Assembly: GCA_013400975.1 (NCBI GenBank)
Contig: WBMZ01008622.1
Span: 124,001 to 188,000 of the forward strand
Source of the DNA: Atrichornis clamosus
Taxonomy: Eukaryota > Chordata > Aves > Passeriformes > Menuridae
DNA: 64,000 nucleotides
Direction: 5' to 3'
The notes beneath the pieces are model-generated. The model ran no database searches, was not told where the DNA came from, and worked only from the letters and a program-made list of their open reading frames with translations. The first letter of the stretch is position 1. Each line of letters begins with the position of its first letter. The translations under genes were made by a program, and so were the position numbers. Shown here in pieces: positions 13,535 through 26,849 of the stretch.

Positions 13535-13608
13535 TTCTGCAGCTGGAGCTATAAACAGCCTCTTATCTCTGTGCTGGACACAGACAGTGACCTATTTAAC
13601 ACGTTTAC
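13535..13608 (+). repeat. Dispersed 74-bp duplication, copy B
   Basis: Second copy of the segment at 12890-12963, in the same orientation, with 11 mismatches and no gaps. The 645-bp spacing is in the range of a repeat unit or an LTR, but no terminal signatures are visible. Confidence 0.85.
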
Positions 13609-13714
13609 CACCCTATTTGAAAATAGTTTAAAAAATTGCAAGTGCGTGATGAAAAGATGTGCAGGAACAGTTCAAACAAATTTTTCTTCTACAGCTCTTG
13701 CTAAAATCAGTCTT

Positions 13715-13756
13715 TACCCCCACTCCCCCACCCCTCACCCCCCACCAAAAAAAGGT
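13715..13756 (+). repeat. Pyrimidine (C-rich) tract followed by an A run
   Basis: Runs of four to six C's separated by single A or T residues are followed by AAAAAAA. The complementary strand has several G-runs of four or more, so a G-quadruplex on the minus strand is possible. Confidence 0.75.
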
Positions 13757-14296
13757 TGTCTTGTTTTGTCACTCGCCTTCATGGTTGGTGCCAGATGGAG
13801 TTTAATAGCAGGTACATAATATCCTGCTGTTTAAGGGTTGAAACCTTTTTTTTAAACAAAAAAAATCTCTTCTCCCTTTTCTCACTTTTTAGAAGGGTCA
13901 CGTCTATGAATAGGCAAAAGTCTGAGTTGTGCTATGTTCTGCTAATTTGTGATGTTTAAAAATGGCCTTGCCCTTTTCTGAGATGCTGTGGGTTTTTTGC
14001 TTGAGTTTAATTTTTCTTTGAAACAACAGAAGTGAAAGTCACAAATATCCCTGAGAATTTTAGCTACTTTCCTACTATTGTGGCTAAGTCAGCAGAGTTG
14101 TAAGAGTAGAGGAGGACCAAAAATCATCCTGGAACTGAAACAACAACATCAATCACCCTGCCCAGCAGGAATACAACTGCAGAATACACTAAAAATTAAT
14201 TTGAGAAAAAAACACAAGTAATAAAAATCCTGTCATAAATTCTCTAATTCCAAGCATCTTTTTCATGTGTAACTCTATGTTAATTCAGCATTTACA

Positions 14297-14312
14297 GTGT
14301 GTGTGTGTGTGT
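14297..14312 (+). repeat. (GT)n microsatellite
   Basis: About eight perfect GT dinucleotides. Confidence 0.85.
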
Positions 14313-16664
14313 TTCTTAAGGGGAGTGAGACAAGGAGAGATGGGAAGGATTTCAGGATGCAAAGAAAGGATGTCCCAGCCTCCCATCCCTGATGAAGTTA
14401 AAAATTAGTCCAAGACTGAGGTAGGTTGTAGGCCTTTGCATCATTTTTTTACTAATTAAGACTTCAGGAAAGCTTGTCTCTGCTACCTGCGGGACCACCT
14501 TATGGAAAACCAGAGCATGACTCTTCCCCTTAGGGGAGGAACTGCTCTCAGGTGTGACAGGAGTGCCCAAAATCTCAGCCCCTTGCAGGTAAAGTGTGTT
14601 TTGTGCTCAGGTCCCCCCTGCTGCCTCTCCAAAACAGAATCATCATGTTAAGGACAGCTGACCCACCGCTGGGCTTCTCTAAATGCCCTTGGCTGTACAG
14701 CTTACTTTGCAGAGACGCCAGACCAGTTTATTTCAGAGGTGCAGCGATCACAGGCAGGATACAAAAAACTCAGTGTTGCTGTGTGCCGCAGAGCAAGGCT
14801 GGAAGTAATTTGGGTCAACTAAAGTTAGAAACCATCCTCACCTCACGAGACAGATGTGAGCTTTGAAGTCGGGGAGGTTATCAGCAAGACAATCTAGGAA
14901 AGACACCTTTCTCCCATTCGGTTTCTAATTTGTAGGCTTGACAAAAGCCTGTGCAGGACTTGATGCCTGTGGCTGGACGAGGACAGTCTGCCCAGTCCTG
15001 TGACCTGTCCTCAACAGAGGCTGAAAATTGATGTGAGAAAATGTAAAAAATGAGAAAATGAGTGAGTAATGCTGCAGCATATTTCTGGAAAACAGTCCTT
15101 CCTCACGAAAGAGGTTTGTGAACGGTTTAGGCTGAAGAGGAGAGGAATTGAGGGTCCTTGTATTTGCCTGCTGTATCTGATGTGAACTGCAGGAATAACC
15201 ACAGTTCTAGCACCTTCTATTTATAAATTTCAGTATTTTATCTTGTGCCTTCTGGAGCTGGTGGGAGGATATAGACTCAATATGACCATCCTGTACAGCT
15301 GGAGGAATCCTGTTCACAGACTAAAGGGTCTTCTATAGGAAGACCTTCATCTCTGCCTTGCACTGCAGATGGGTGATGACTTATTTGGGAATAAGAATGG
15401 ATCTGTCTCCTGGATGTTCTCCCCCTGCCTCCCTTAGCTCTGCAGGGGTGGATGCTGTGGTTGAACAGTGAAAGCAAAGGCCTGGTGAAACCCAAGTCCC
15501 CCAGAAACTGGAAAGAGCAGCTTTGACAAAGCCCCAGTTTTGCACTTTGCATGTTCACTACCTCCTTGTCACTTTTTCTCTTTTGCTGCCGGGGAGAAGA
15601 AGCCAGCTTGGTTCCTTTGTGCTGTTTTGATGAGTAACCCTATTATTAGGGAAACCCCTGCTGTTTATGTCTGGCTTTCCAGACTGCTCCCTACTGTGGA
15701 CTCCTAACTTCTAAGTGATGAAGGCCTGCCCCACAGGCTGTAGTCCATGCAGGCTCTGTTCTAGGGATGTTCTTACATTTCCCAGTAGTCTCATGGCAAC
15801 CGTACAAGTTCCAGCCCAATGGATCACTGTAGCAGCTTGGACTGTCCTCCCTCTGCCAGTATTTTGTGGTCCAGCTGCTGGACCAAAGCCAAGCACAGGC
15901 TGAAGCAGAAACCACTGGGCCATGAACCCATTCTGCTGTGCCCAAATACCTGTCACAAAGGAGCAAACGCCTTGATCCTTCCCCTGGTGTATTGACCCCA
16001 CTGAGGCTAGTCAGGGAGTTAAACTCCCTCAGAAACGTTCTAAAGAAAGCTCTTCCAGAGGTTTATACACCCGTAAGATAACTCGTGGAGAGGAGGCTCT
16101 GTGCTCCAGGCCATCCCTCTGTGTCCTTCCTTCCACATCTGTGTGACTCCAGGTGACATTGACCTGGAGAGTTACCCTGGCATTCAGAGGGAACTTCACC
16201 TCCTTTCCTGCCACACCGTGCAGGCAGAAGGAAAACACGGATGTGGGCCATCGACTGAGAGGTCCAGCCTCCCATCTAAACCAGGGACTGCCCGCTGTGA
16301 TGTCCACTTGGAGTGGCAGGGAAAGTATCATCTTCCATGGGAGCTGAGAACAGGGCCTTTTGGGTATTTTAGGAGTCGAAATACCAAAAAATCACAAATG
16401 TGATCTTCATGTGATGAAGGAAAGAACAGGCTGTTGGTGTCTCTTAGCTCCATTTCACTTGCTGGCATCCCACAGAATGAGTGTCCTCGAGGTTTTCATA
16501 CAAAAGCCTAAAAATCCTTTCCTCTCTCCCAGGTCTGGCATCAAGGACCAAGTCAATATCTTTATGTTGTTTTCATTTTTAAGTTTTTTTTCCCTCCTTG
16601 GAAGCCACTAAGCTGTTGGGGCTTTGAATGCTCTCCAAAAGTGCTCCATGAAACAACAATGTGA

Positions 16665-16915
16665 ACACTTCAGCACAAGCAATTACTGTTAAACTGATAA
16701 ATAGGAAGGGTTGGGCAAACTTAATACCAAAGAGTGTTGTAAATCAGGCCTATAATCTGAGCAGATCTGGCACATAATTAATCTTTGGGGAGTCTCTGGG
16801 TAGCAACTTGCAGGTCGTTAGTCAGTAAACTCCCACAGGTCTCCCTGGGTTTGGGATTAAACTCTGTGTGTGAATAATCATCTAATTAATCACCTCATGC
16901 AGGGATTTTAGAGAC
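16665..16915. promoter_or_regulatory. Possible conserved non-coding element (speculative)
   Basis: An AT-rich block with several homeodomain-like TAAT cores, including CATAATTAATC and CATCTAATTAATC about 125 bp apart, plus GATA-like sites, and no repeat or coding signal. This is motif impression only; conservation was not tested. Confidence 0.15.
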
Positions 16916-17879
16916 CTTCAGTCTCTGCTCCTGGAAGAGGTGTAGGTTTAAGCACAGTTGTGCCACAGCATGCTAACAGGAGTCAAGAGAAATTCAGAGA
17001 GGAGGTAGTTTTCATCTCAGGTGGTGCAGGAGGGTTTGAAGTTCTCATTTATTACAGAGGGAAACTCTTCTCAACCATGAAATGAACCCAGGCACGTTTG
17101 CCTTGAGAAGATTCCTGAAAATGATAAAGCATTAGAGACTTTTTTGTGGTTAACTTCTATACAACTTTATGACAAATGCTGTCCCATGCCACCTGCTGTC
17201 TCACAGATATCTATAACTCTTTCTGATTCAAATTATCTATATTTGAGAGCTCTTTTGCCAGAATTAATATTGCCTTGCCAGGACGAGGTACAGCTGTGGG
17301 CTGAACATGTTCTTCAGCCCCATTTTTGAGCGCTTTAACATCTTGATAAGGAGAAGCAACTTGTGGGTGGAGGGTGAAAAGACCACGGGTGGATTTTCTG
17401 AGGGCTGTGAATTGCTGCCCGCGGTGGTGGCTCTTCAACTTGAGCTACAGCTCATCTTCTCATGGGGTGCTTCATCCTCACCCAGGTGAACACTCTCCTG
17501 CTCATCACACCTTGGTGGGCTCTGCATTGGCTGGAATCACTGCTATACCAGAAAGACAGTTTCTATTCCTTTGTTATGGAAAAATCTCCATTAGCAATGT
17601 TCACTTGGAGCATAATTTACCCTCTGGATGTGGCTGCATGCTGCAGAGCACGCAGGGAAACCAGTGTTGTCTTGGTAAACATCAAAGAGAGAGCTGGAGC
17701 TGTGGAGACCTGTCTGTCTTGTCATTCTGACTGTTGTCACAAGAAAATGGAAAAATGTTGGGATGCAATTCCTTAAATACAAGTTTACCAGGGAAAGGGT
17801 CTAAAAATGGTTTTGAAACTCTTTTGAAGCCTTAGAAAAGTGTCTTCTAAAATTGTTGCCTGTGAGGAAACTCAGGCAC

Positions 17880-18195
17880 AGTTTCTGCTCTTTCACTCTG
17901 CAGATTGCTATGTATTTTTAATGCCCTCACAATGATTTAAGCAAGAAGAAAACTGGCATAAATATGTACAATAGAAGACTATATCTGTTCTAAAGGTACC
18001 GTTCTCCCCAACAAGGCCATGGATTTAATAGGCTTTTACTGTATTATCGATAGCACAATGCTCTGGCATTGAACCACAACTATAGAGAACAATCCAATTA
18101 TCGTTCAATTGAGCCAAAGCAATTAGTGGGCTTAGGCCAGGGGATAAAGCAATCAGCTGAAAATGTTCAACAATCAGATTTGCAGAAAGCTGAAC
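17880..18195. promoter_or_regulatory. Possible conserved non-coding element (speculative)
   Basis: An AT-rich unique block with clustered candidate sites: SOX-like ACAATG/AACAATC at least three times, TTATCGATAG, CCAATTATCG and AGCAATTAGT. It has no open frame of note and no repeat similarity. Such density is typical of vertebrate developmental enhancers but also arises by chance. Confidence 0.18.
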
Positions 18196-18202
18196 CTCAC
18201 AT

Positions 18203-18225
18203 TTTCTTTCTTTCTTTCTTTCTTA
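18203..18225 (+). repeat. (TTTC)n microsatellite
   Basis: About five tandem copies of the tetranucleotide TTTC ending in TTAG. The tract also resembles a polypyrimidine/AG acceptor, but no exon-like sequence follows. Confidence 0.85.
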
Positions 18226-21200
18226 GCTGACTCAGAGATCTCATTTTAACTAACGAACCTAGGCAAAGCAAGAGTTCAAACTGTGGTGGAAACCCCAAAA
18301 GGTCTGTGGCCAAGGTAATGATGGCTTTTAAACAAGCAGGTGATTTTTGAGATGCACCAACTCATGGTCCAATCATCCTCCTATAGCAGTGCTAAGGTGC
18401 ATTCAGACTAGTCCTCAGACTTTGATGCTTATTGTCCCTATATAACTCTTTAAAAAAGGAAAAGCAGTTGTGAAAATTATTGTTGGATCTGAGGTTTAAG
18501 GATATAAGGACTGAAGTGGTTGTTTAAATGGATGTGTAAACTTGGGACGTTTGGCACTGGCTAAACAAAAAAGTATTCAATCAAAACTTTTCCTATAAAA
18601 TGTATATACTTACGGTAAGATCACTAAAATTTTCTGGAAAGTCTTTTCTCCAAACTATTTGGGGTTTTTTGGACATGGCAGTGCATTTTAGTAAATATGT
18701 TGCCTGTGTTAAGTAAGAGATTAAAAGATTCAAGCTGCAGCATTATGTGAGTATCCTGTGTTCTTCCCTGTAGCTTAAGGATCTTTTGAAGGCAGAATTA
18801 ACATAACCAAAACATTAAAGACTCAAAGACTTTTGTCTCACGCTGATGAGCAATTGGTACATTATGGGTCTGACTGCTGTTTCACAAGTGTTACACTCCC
18901 TGTGACTTCTTTTGGAATTGTTGCTACTCAGACTAATGGTATTTGGGATCCAAATGATCTTGTTTCTAGTTGAAAGAATTGGAAGAGTGTGCTTCATAAC
19001 TCTACAGAGTGTTGCTTTTGCCAACGAAAACTGAATGCAGAGAACTCTTCCTATTTGAGGGTAATCTGCTTGGATGTACTTTCTATTAACCTGCCTTATT
19101 ATCCTGCAATAATGGAGTGAAAAGTGCTCCTGTGTTTTGTTATGTAGAATAGCTGATATAGTGCTACTTAAGAACTGACAAAACACAATTTAAATAGTTT
19201 GACTCTAGAGATCCTGGTCTGACACAGGTGATCTTCAGGCATGGGCTCTGAAAATCTCTGGGGATTCATTCCATTACACTGAAAAAAGTTAAGAGAGAAC
19301 TTGATTTTTCCAAAGGCTGAGTGTAATCTGGATTTGAGCAGAACAGGTCTAGCAGTTTACAGTATTATAGACATGATTCCTTCTGCCTTCAGCCAAAGGA
19401 AGGACTGCCCTAAAGCCAATGTCTTTTGCACTCAGATTGTCACTTCATAGGGAGATTTTATTGTATGAACCCCAAACTGCCTCGGCCTCTAAGCTTGGGC
19501 TAGAAAGGAAGTGGTGGATTTCTCTGAATTAAGTAAAAATTGAGAAATAATGCATACATTGGGGTTTCTTGAAGGTTCACATGAAAGTAGATCATGGCAA
19601 CTCTTTTGGAATGCAGTCATTTGCCTGCATTTTTGTGCGAGATGTTGTCTGGAGCACATACTGGGCACTGCTCTTGAGACAGACAGGAATCCTCACTTGG
19701 AGCATTGTGCAACTCTTTAAAGTTAGCTCAGAAATCTATCAAAGTGAGAGCTTGTCTGGATAAAGGAGAATAGTTAGGTTTTCTCCTGTCTAATTAATAG
19801 ATTGAAGGCACTGTTGTGGAATGGAAGAGCTTGGGCTAAATTCCAATCTAATATACTTCTGTATTTGAAAATACTTCTGCATTAATAACAAAATGATGGG
19901 ATTTACAGACTCTCACTTGCCTCTAGTGTTGATTAAAAAAGCCTAATAAGTCCTTATCTTGTGCCTTCACATTTGAATGGATTTATGGGGATGGGATCAT
20001 GGAAAAGAGACCTTGAGGTGTCTCCCCCTGAATACCAGACTGCAACATCAGCTGGTTTGGATTATACCATCTCTGCAGATGGATCTGGCTCTTGTGTGCT
20101 GTTGGAGGGGGAAAAACATCATTATCCTTGGAAATTCTGAGTGAATACAAAGTCTTTAAGTGTGAAAAAGGATTTTTCTTGCTTCTTAGTTTGTCTTGAG
20201 GCTTTTTCTGAGTTCTGCCCATTTGCGTTCATACATTCCAAAGAATTTGTCTCTGGAGTTGAAAGCAACTGTTGTAATGCTAAGTTAGAAATATTTGGGG
20301 AAGGCATTAAAATAGAATTCTAAAGGGTTTATGACATGCTGTGCCATTATGTACCACTGTATAAAAGTTGAATAAAAAAATCAACCAAATGAGCTGCACT
20401 AGTCATGTAAATCTTGCTAACCTATGAATAATGTGATCACCCCAGATACAGCATTGTAAAGGTTGGAGTATTTTTTTCTCTATTTGCATGTCTTAAAAGG
20501 AGGAAATAAAGGTACTAAGGTTGTAGAGTCAAACATTCAGTGCTAAAGAACTTGGCTCTGGGTTCTGGGTTTTTTTATTTAAAGTTGATTGCCTGTGGTA
20601 TGAAATGCTGAGTTTTCCTCTACTAAGAAAGCAAAGAGATCTGGTAACATTACACCAAGTTCACCTCTGTCTTCCTGTGTTACATCAAACACACGTAGTA
20701 AATGAGCACCACAGCAGGAACTTGTACCTGCTCAAGGCAGCGCCCACCTGCCCAGACACCCCTCTCCTTCCCAGTTATGCTCTGTGTTTCTTAAAGCCAT
20801 TCTGCTCTTCATAATGAGAGAAAGAGGATGATTTTGTGGCTTAGCTGGAAGGTGCCTTGATAGAACAAACCTTCCATCTGCCTGGTGAATTCCTGTCTGA
20901 TGCTGTGCAAACCCAGCTCTTCCCAAGTAGCCACCAGCTGTCCTCAGCTTTCATGACCACTGAGAAAGCTGCAGCGTGGGAGGGTGTGTGACAGCTTTAT
21001 CTTTTTAAGTGAGAAAACTCTACTACTTTCCCTGCTCAGCCTGGCTCTGCTGGTCTGAAGTTAATGTTGCTGCTCAGCTCTTGAGCTGTAGTAAGAGGTA
21101 GCGGGGACAGGTTGTCACTCACTGTGAGCAAAGGCTGGAAGGAGATGAGCTTTGCCATCTCAGCTGCTCCCTCATACTTTATAAGGCCTGTGGATGGAGA

Positions 21201-21324
21201 GAGAGTGGGACTCAGGACTGTGCTCCAGGGGGAGGAAGAAAAAGCCCCAAGCCTTCCTTTGCATCCCTTGCAAGTCTCTTTTCTTTTGACATCCTCCCTG
21301 TAATGTGCAGCCACTCTATTTCAG

Positions 21325-21800
21325 GACAAGGACCTCTTGGAGAAGGTCCAGAGGAGGCCATGAAAGTGCTCAAAAGGCTGGAACACCTCTCCTGTGAAGA
21401 CAGGCTGAGGAAGTTGGAGTAGTTCAGCCTGGAGGAGAAGAAGAGTCTCTGGAGAGACCTGAGATCACCTTCCAGTGTCTAAAGGGGCTCAGGATTGCTG
21501 GAGAGGAACTTCTGACATGGGTGTGTATTGATAGGCAAGAGGTAATGGCTTTGAACTAAAGGTGGGTGGGTTTATATTAGATATTAAGTGGAAATTCTTG
21601 ACTGTGGGGGTTGTGAGGTATTGGCACAGGTTGCCCAGGGAAGCTGTGGATGCCCCATCCCTGGAAACGCTCAAGGTCAGTCTTAATGGGGCTCTGAGGA
21701 CCTGGTCTAGTGGAAGGTGTCACTGCCCATGGCAGGGGGCTTGGAAATGGATGGTTTTTAAGGTCCCTTCTAACCCAAACAATTCTATCATTCTTATGAC
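21325..21800 (+). mobile_element. CR1 LINE fragment, 3' part
   Basis: A long forward CR1 copy. 'TTGGAGAAGGTCCAGAGGAG' and 'GGAACACCTCTCCTGTGAAG' mark the region just after the end of ORF2. 'GTTGCCCAGGGAAGCTGTGG' and 'AAGGTCCCTTCTAACCCAAA' follow, and it closes with TTCTATCATTCTTATGA. It is 5'-truncated with several small deletions, so it is old and non-coding. Confidence 0.95.
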
Positions 21801-24800
21801 AGGATCGAACATATATGGGTAGGAGAAAGGACAGAGTTTATCTTCAGAAAATACGGTTAAAAATGCTATCTTGAATTAAAATTGTATTTTGTTGCCTTTT
21901 CCCAATAAATCCAAACCTCTGTTCAGGTAGAATTTGCACAGTTCTTTTCCTGTGGTCTTCTGAAGTGTATCTGGTGTCAGACAACTGTTGCAATAGAGGT
22001 TTGGCAATAGCAAAGTTATGTGGAGTGTCTGAAAACCTCTCCCTCTGGTGCGCTTTGAACCCCACCCTTTAGATAAGACACTGCACGGTACAATCAGCTT
22101 ACACTCAGTAGTGGTCATTCAACTGCGTGGAAAGAAGCAGGAGCATGGATCATATTGATGTGTAGCTGAGTTTGTTACTCAGCCTCTGGACAAAACTGCT
22201 GCTGCTTGTTCACCTCTGTGATTGATCACTACTGTGTTATGGTCTTTCATGTTGTGAGTCACTTACGAGACAGGACAGCCCTTCTCTGGCTACTAAACAC
22301 TGCACAGAGGTTGCTAATTGAGTGACTCACTTCGGTGGATCACTTTTACTGCCAGTACTTTTTTGGTCATTTATCCGGGTTTCACTTTGGTTGGAGTTGT
22401 TGGTTCTGTGGGATGCTTAAGCAGTCGCCGAAGGTGAAAGCCTCCTTAAAGACATGACTTGCCAAGGTGGTCTGCTAACCAAACCACCAACATTTCTAAC
22501 AGGAGGAAGGGTTCCTTCTCTTAATCCTGAGGGTTGAATTGTTTTCTATTAGGCTGCTTCCTGCCTTGTCACCCCTGACCAGGCATGTAATGTGATGACC
22601 CGAGGTGCTGGTCCTGTGCACATCTCCAGGATGGGCAGAGCTTTGCAGACCTTGAAGCACTGGAGCCAGACCAGCTCTGCTGTCCAGCAGGTGACTTACA
22701 CGTCTCATCTCTCGGAGCTTTCTGTGTATGGAGGTATGAGAAGGTGGCTTTGAGAAAAAAGGGTTAGCAAACACCTTTTAAATGTAGCTAGGTTTTTTGA
22801 TGTAGTCCAGCTTTTATTTCTTGTGCCCAGAAAACTTTTTTCTTCCGTGGCTATGATCCTGCTATGTGATCCTGTACTTGAGAGGTATTTTATAATGGTT
22901 ACTGTAGGTGTCTCAGCCCTTGGTGCACCATGGAGTGCAGAGCCCAGAGGAGTTCAGAGACAGCTGGTACATCTGTTGCAGAGCTTGGAGCTAAGCAAGG
23001 AAACTACTGAGGCCTGGAGGCAGCAGAAGTCATGGCATTTCCCTGCTGCTGCTAATATAATCCTGCTCATGCATCTACAGGCTGATGTGAAGCAGCATCT
23101 TACACCCCACATGGTAGAGAGAGGCCTTTGGTGTCTCAGTGATCTCTCCTCAAGAGTAGGAAATGCTGTTTATGCCTCTCTTCCTCATCCCTGTCTCAAA
23201 CAAGCATGATTTCTTAAAGATGCTCAGGTCCCAAATACTATGTGAAGAAAAGTTGAGAGCTGTATGGAAATGGATTGTGAGGACACAGAAATAATATCTG
23301 CTCTGCAGTGTCTGTGCTGTCACTGCATCTCCTGGGGATTCCCTTTCCCATCCACGGTTCACTAAATTTATGCCATCTGCTGGGGGATGTTCTTGGGAAG
23401 TGCTTAGTGCCCAAGGCTGTTCTGTGCTCCCCCAGCACGGTGGGAGTCAGTATCTTTAGTTTCATTGCTTGGGTGAGAAATTGCTGAAGGCAAGAATCTG
23501 CACCAATTACGAGCAATAAATGCTGAGGAGTGAATATTGGGGTGGATGTCAGATTGCTTAAATCTATTCCAATACAGCTGGGTTGGACATGCATTTCTTG
23601 AGATCTCCCAAATCCTGGTCAGCATTTCTGAGATTATTGACTGTTCTTTGTCACCCTGGCTTCAGCACGGCATCAGACAGTGAAATAGAGCTCTTCTGGG
23701 CCTTTCTCCATGGCCTGGCATTTTGACATCTAGACACGCTGAACTCCAAGAGGACTTCTGTGCTCAGAGACCAGGTCTGAGCAAAGAAACCACTCCGGGC
23801 TTTAATATGAAGAGGCCTCTTACACAAGCTTGAAGTGGGAAGAATGGAAAGCTCAGATGAGTGCCAGAATTGTTTTTAGTGGATTTTAACAAGGGACTTT
23901 AAGACCTGAACTGTAAGAGATGAACTCGTAGTTTGAGAAGGAAAACTGTCTTACTCTTCTTCCCCCGGTAAATTCAGTTCGCGGTCCTTTGTTATGACGA
24001 GATTGGCAAAACAACAACCTGCTCGTGTTACTGCTGGTCCAGTCACCACAGCAGCTCCCACACAGAGACAGTTGTGAGAGTTTCTGGAAAATTTGGTTTA
24101 AGCAGTCAAATCTTACAGCTCTGCAGAGGAATAATCTGCTCCATGTATAGGGAACACAGCTCTCTGTATGTATCCTCAGCAATTTGTAGATCCTGCTTGC
24201 ATCTTCTGTTTTTTCATTATTGGCCAAGAGCAGTGCCTGATTTATTTAAAGTCTCCCTGATGCATGATTAAAAGTCAGCAAAGTTAAGGGGTCCTCAACA
24301 AAGTTAAAATCCTCTAGAACATGGTCAGTAGCTGTCTGGAGGAATAAACAAATGAGCTGAAAATCAAAATATAATTTAACCACAATGCAGATGCCTCTAT
24401 ATCAGCCAGGAATTTTTTCATTTTCCTCTATTATGTTTTGTTAGGAGCTTTATTCATATTTGAGTCACATGCAGAAGAAGTTTCAGATCTTTCATGTCAG
24501 GCTATAAAGAAATGTAGAAGCAATAACTTCTTCCAAATATTGTGTTCTAACCTTCAGATGGATTGCCTGCAATTATCCCACTGATGAGAAATAGTAATTC
24601 TCCCCAATGTATTTCCATGACACATCCTTTGAACTCACAGTGATCTGTAAGCATTTTAGCTCCTCATAGAAAGTCTTTCACTTGCTGCCTTGTAAACAAA
24701 TAGAAGAATTAAAGGCAAACGGAGAGAAAAGGGATGATATTTCTTTTTTTTTTTACAACCAATAATGTGGAAATATTTTGGGTGCAGGAAGGGATAAGAC

Positions 24801-26707
24801 ACTCAACAGAAAAGTTTCTCCACCTCAGCATTTGGCTCAGGAATTTGTCTTCATTTTTAATTAACTATGTTTGTATTCAAGTCCAGATTTGCCAGTCTTC
24901 TAAATTTTAGACTTGTATCAGTGCCAGGATTTGGCTCTGTGTGTGTATTTTCAAGCACAGTGGCACTGGACAGAACCCTTCTTTATGTGGTTTCTGACAA
25001 CCAGGTTTGCCTGGAGCCAACTGAGCTCTAGCCCAGCTCCAGCTGCAGAAATGCTGAATTTTCCTGAACCCAGGGAATCCAAAGATGGAATGCGATGTTC
25101 ATGTGGAAGTCCACCAGCACACACAGGAGTGAAGGGAGAAGGTTATCTTCTAGGACAATCCAGACACATTTCAAGGCTCAAAATAGTCCCATCTCCTGAA
25201 ATTTCCAGCCTGATTTGGAGCCCGAGGCCTGCCCAGTGTATGCTGGTGACAGTCACAAGCATCCGTGTGCAACTCACATCAAACACAACAACCAGAGTGT
25301 GTTTTGGCAGGAACTCTTCCATAGCAGTGACAACACTTCCCCAGGCTTTCAGGAGTGCTGCTGTATTCACAGCTGCAGGGTATGCCCAGAGTACGCCAAC
25401 TATTCCCTCTCGTATGATATTATTTTCCAGGCCCTAACTCAGGACTCTCAGCAGATCTCTGGCCTGTGTGCACCATGTTGCAGGACTGATCTTTGTTTGA
25501 GGGGAGAGGAAGGTTTCAACCAGCTCTGTTCCATATCACAGGGCTTTCAAGGCATCTCCGTGATAAACAAGGCGATATTTTTCAGAGCTGAACCAGAGGC
25601 AGGGCGTGGCGTCTGTTCAGGTCACCGTGCCGAGGACATGCAGGCTGTACACCAAGTGCAACTCCTGTCCTGCAGAGATAACCTGCCTGCACTGTTCTGT
25701 CCGTCTCTCAGGATGAGCCAAGAGAGTTGTGTCCATCTCAGATGGTTTCCCAAAGGTTGACTGTGCTTACCTGGATTTCTGATGTCAGGAAGGCAGAGAA
25801 CAGCACTAAGCCTTTAAGCAAGAATAAAGAAAATTTATGATTATTCTAAAACCCCGTAAGGAGGAGGAGATGAGGGGAAGAAACAGTGATTAAAGTAGAT
25901 TTGCAGTCTCATTTAATAAGTTATGACTGGGCTGGGGAAAAGCTGGCAGAAGAACATTGCTGAAACCTTTTAAACCAAAACAGTCCTGGCTTGATGGGAA
26001 ATTCCTTGAGCCTTCCAGGAATAACTCATACGCTAATGAGGAGGCTGTATTTTGTTTCTTTCCAGTAACATCTATGGGTGAATCAAGAGGAGGGCTCACT
26101 CTGCTATGTGTTGCTATAAACTGTGTGTTAGGCTCTCAAAATGTTTCTGAAGAGTCCTGAAGAGTGAAAGGATGTAGAAGACAAGGAGGAAGAAGAGTAG
26201 CCTTGGTAACCCTAGAGAGAAAGCTAAGTTCTGAAGTTAAGGAGGTTTCCTGAGATCCCATTATCTGCCTTGTCTATATATCCTGAATTTACAAATGTTC
26301 TTGTTAAAAATGATCCATTTCAAATGCTATGAGTCCTTTTTTTTTCTGTAATTGAAAACATTTGAATGTTTCTCAGCTTCATGTTTTTGAAGATCCTCAG
26401 ACAAGAGGATTCTTATCTTAAAATAATCATACGCTGCTGGGAAATACACACTTATTTAGTAGCTTGTGTAGTTCTCTTCACTAGCATCTTCTTCCCAAAG
26501 GATACTTTATCCTATCTGGCAGCAAACTGGCATCCAGACAAGTAAGGCATTTTCTGGAAGGTAGTTTGCCTGTGGGATGAATCAGGTTCTCTCCTTTGCC
26601 TGGTTCCTAAAGTGTGCATATTTACAGGAAGCATGATGGTGGGATGGGCTGTGACGGCTACCAAGAAAATTCCTTTTCCATTTGGTGGCAGAGAATCTGT
26701 CCCAGCA
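21801..26707. other. Non-coding stretch, no recognisable gene
   Basis: Unique DNA. The segment 24913-25760 is unusual in having two overlapping plus-strand open frames (174 and 181 codons, different frames) and a minus-strand frame of 75 codons through 25143-25370. None shows a signal peptide, domain or repeat I recognise, and frames open on both strands suggest base composition rather than coding. A region near 22190-22460 has two GTGACTCA-type (AP-1/MAF-like) sites. No transposon is identifiable. Confidence 0.55.
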
Positions 26708-26849
26708 TGGAATCATAGAAAAGTTTGGGTTGGAAGGGACCTTTAAAGACCATTTAGCCTTACCCCCCTGCAGTGGGCAGGGACACCTTCCACTAGATCA
26801 GATTGCTTGGAGGCTCATCCAGCCTGACCTTGGATATTTTCAGGGATAG
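26708..26849 (-). mobile_element. CR1 LINE fragment, 3' end
   Basis: It starts GGAATCATAGAAAAGTTTGGG and continues through 'GTTGGAAGGGACCTTTAAAG', 'GCAGTGGGCAGGGACACCTT' and 'CATCCAGCCTGACCTTGGAT'. This is the reverse complement of the CR1 3' end. It covers only the last 140 bp or so of the element. Confidence 0.94.

Larger units (their letters stand above)
13609..21324. other. Non-coding stretch, no recognisable gene
   Basis: Unique, mostly AT-rich DNA. It includes the C-rich tract at 13715-13746, a short GT repeat at about 14297-14312 and a TTTC repeat at 18203-18225. Open frames do not exceed 123 codons and no domain is recognisable. Two AT-rich stretches (16665-16915 and 17880-18195) have motif-dense, low-stop-bias sequence reminiscent of conserved non-coding DNA. 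No transposon family is identifiable. Confidence 0.6.
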
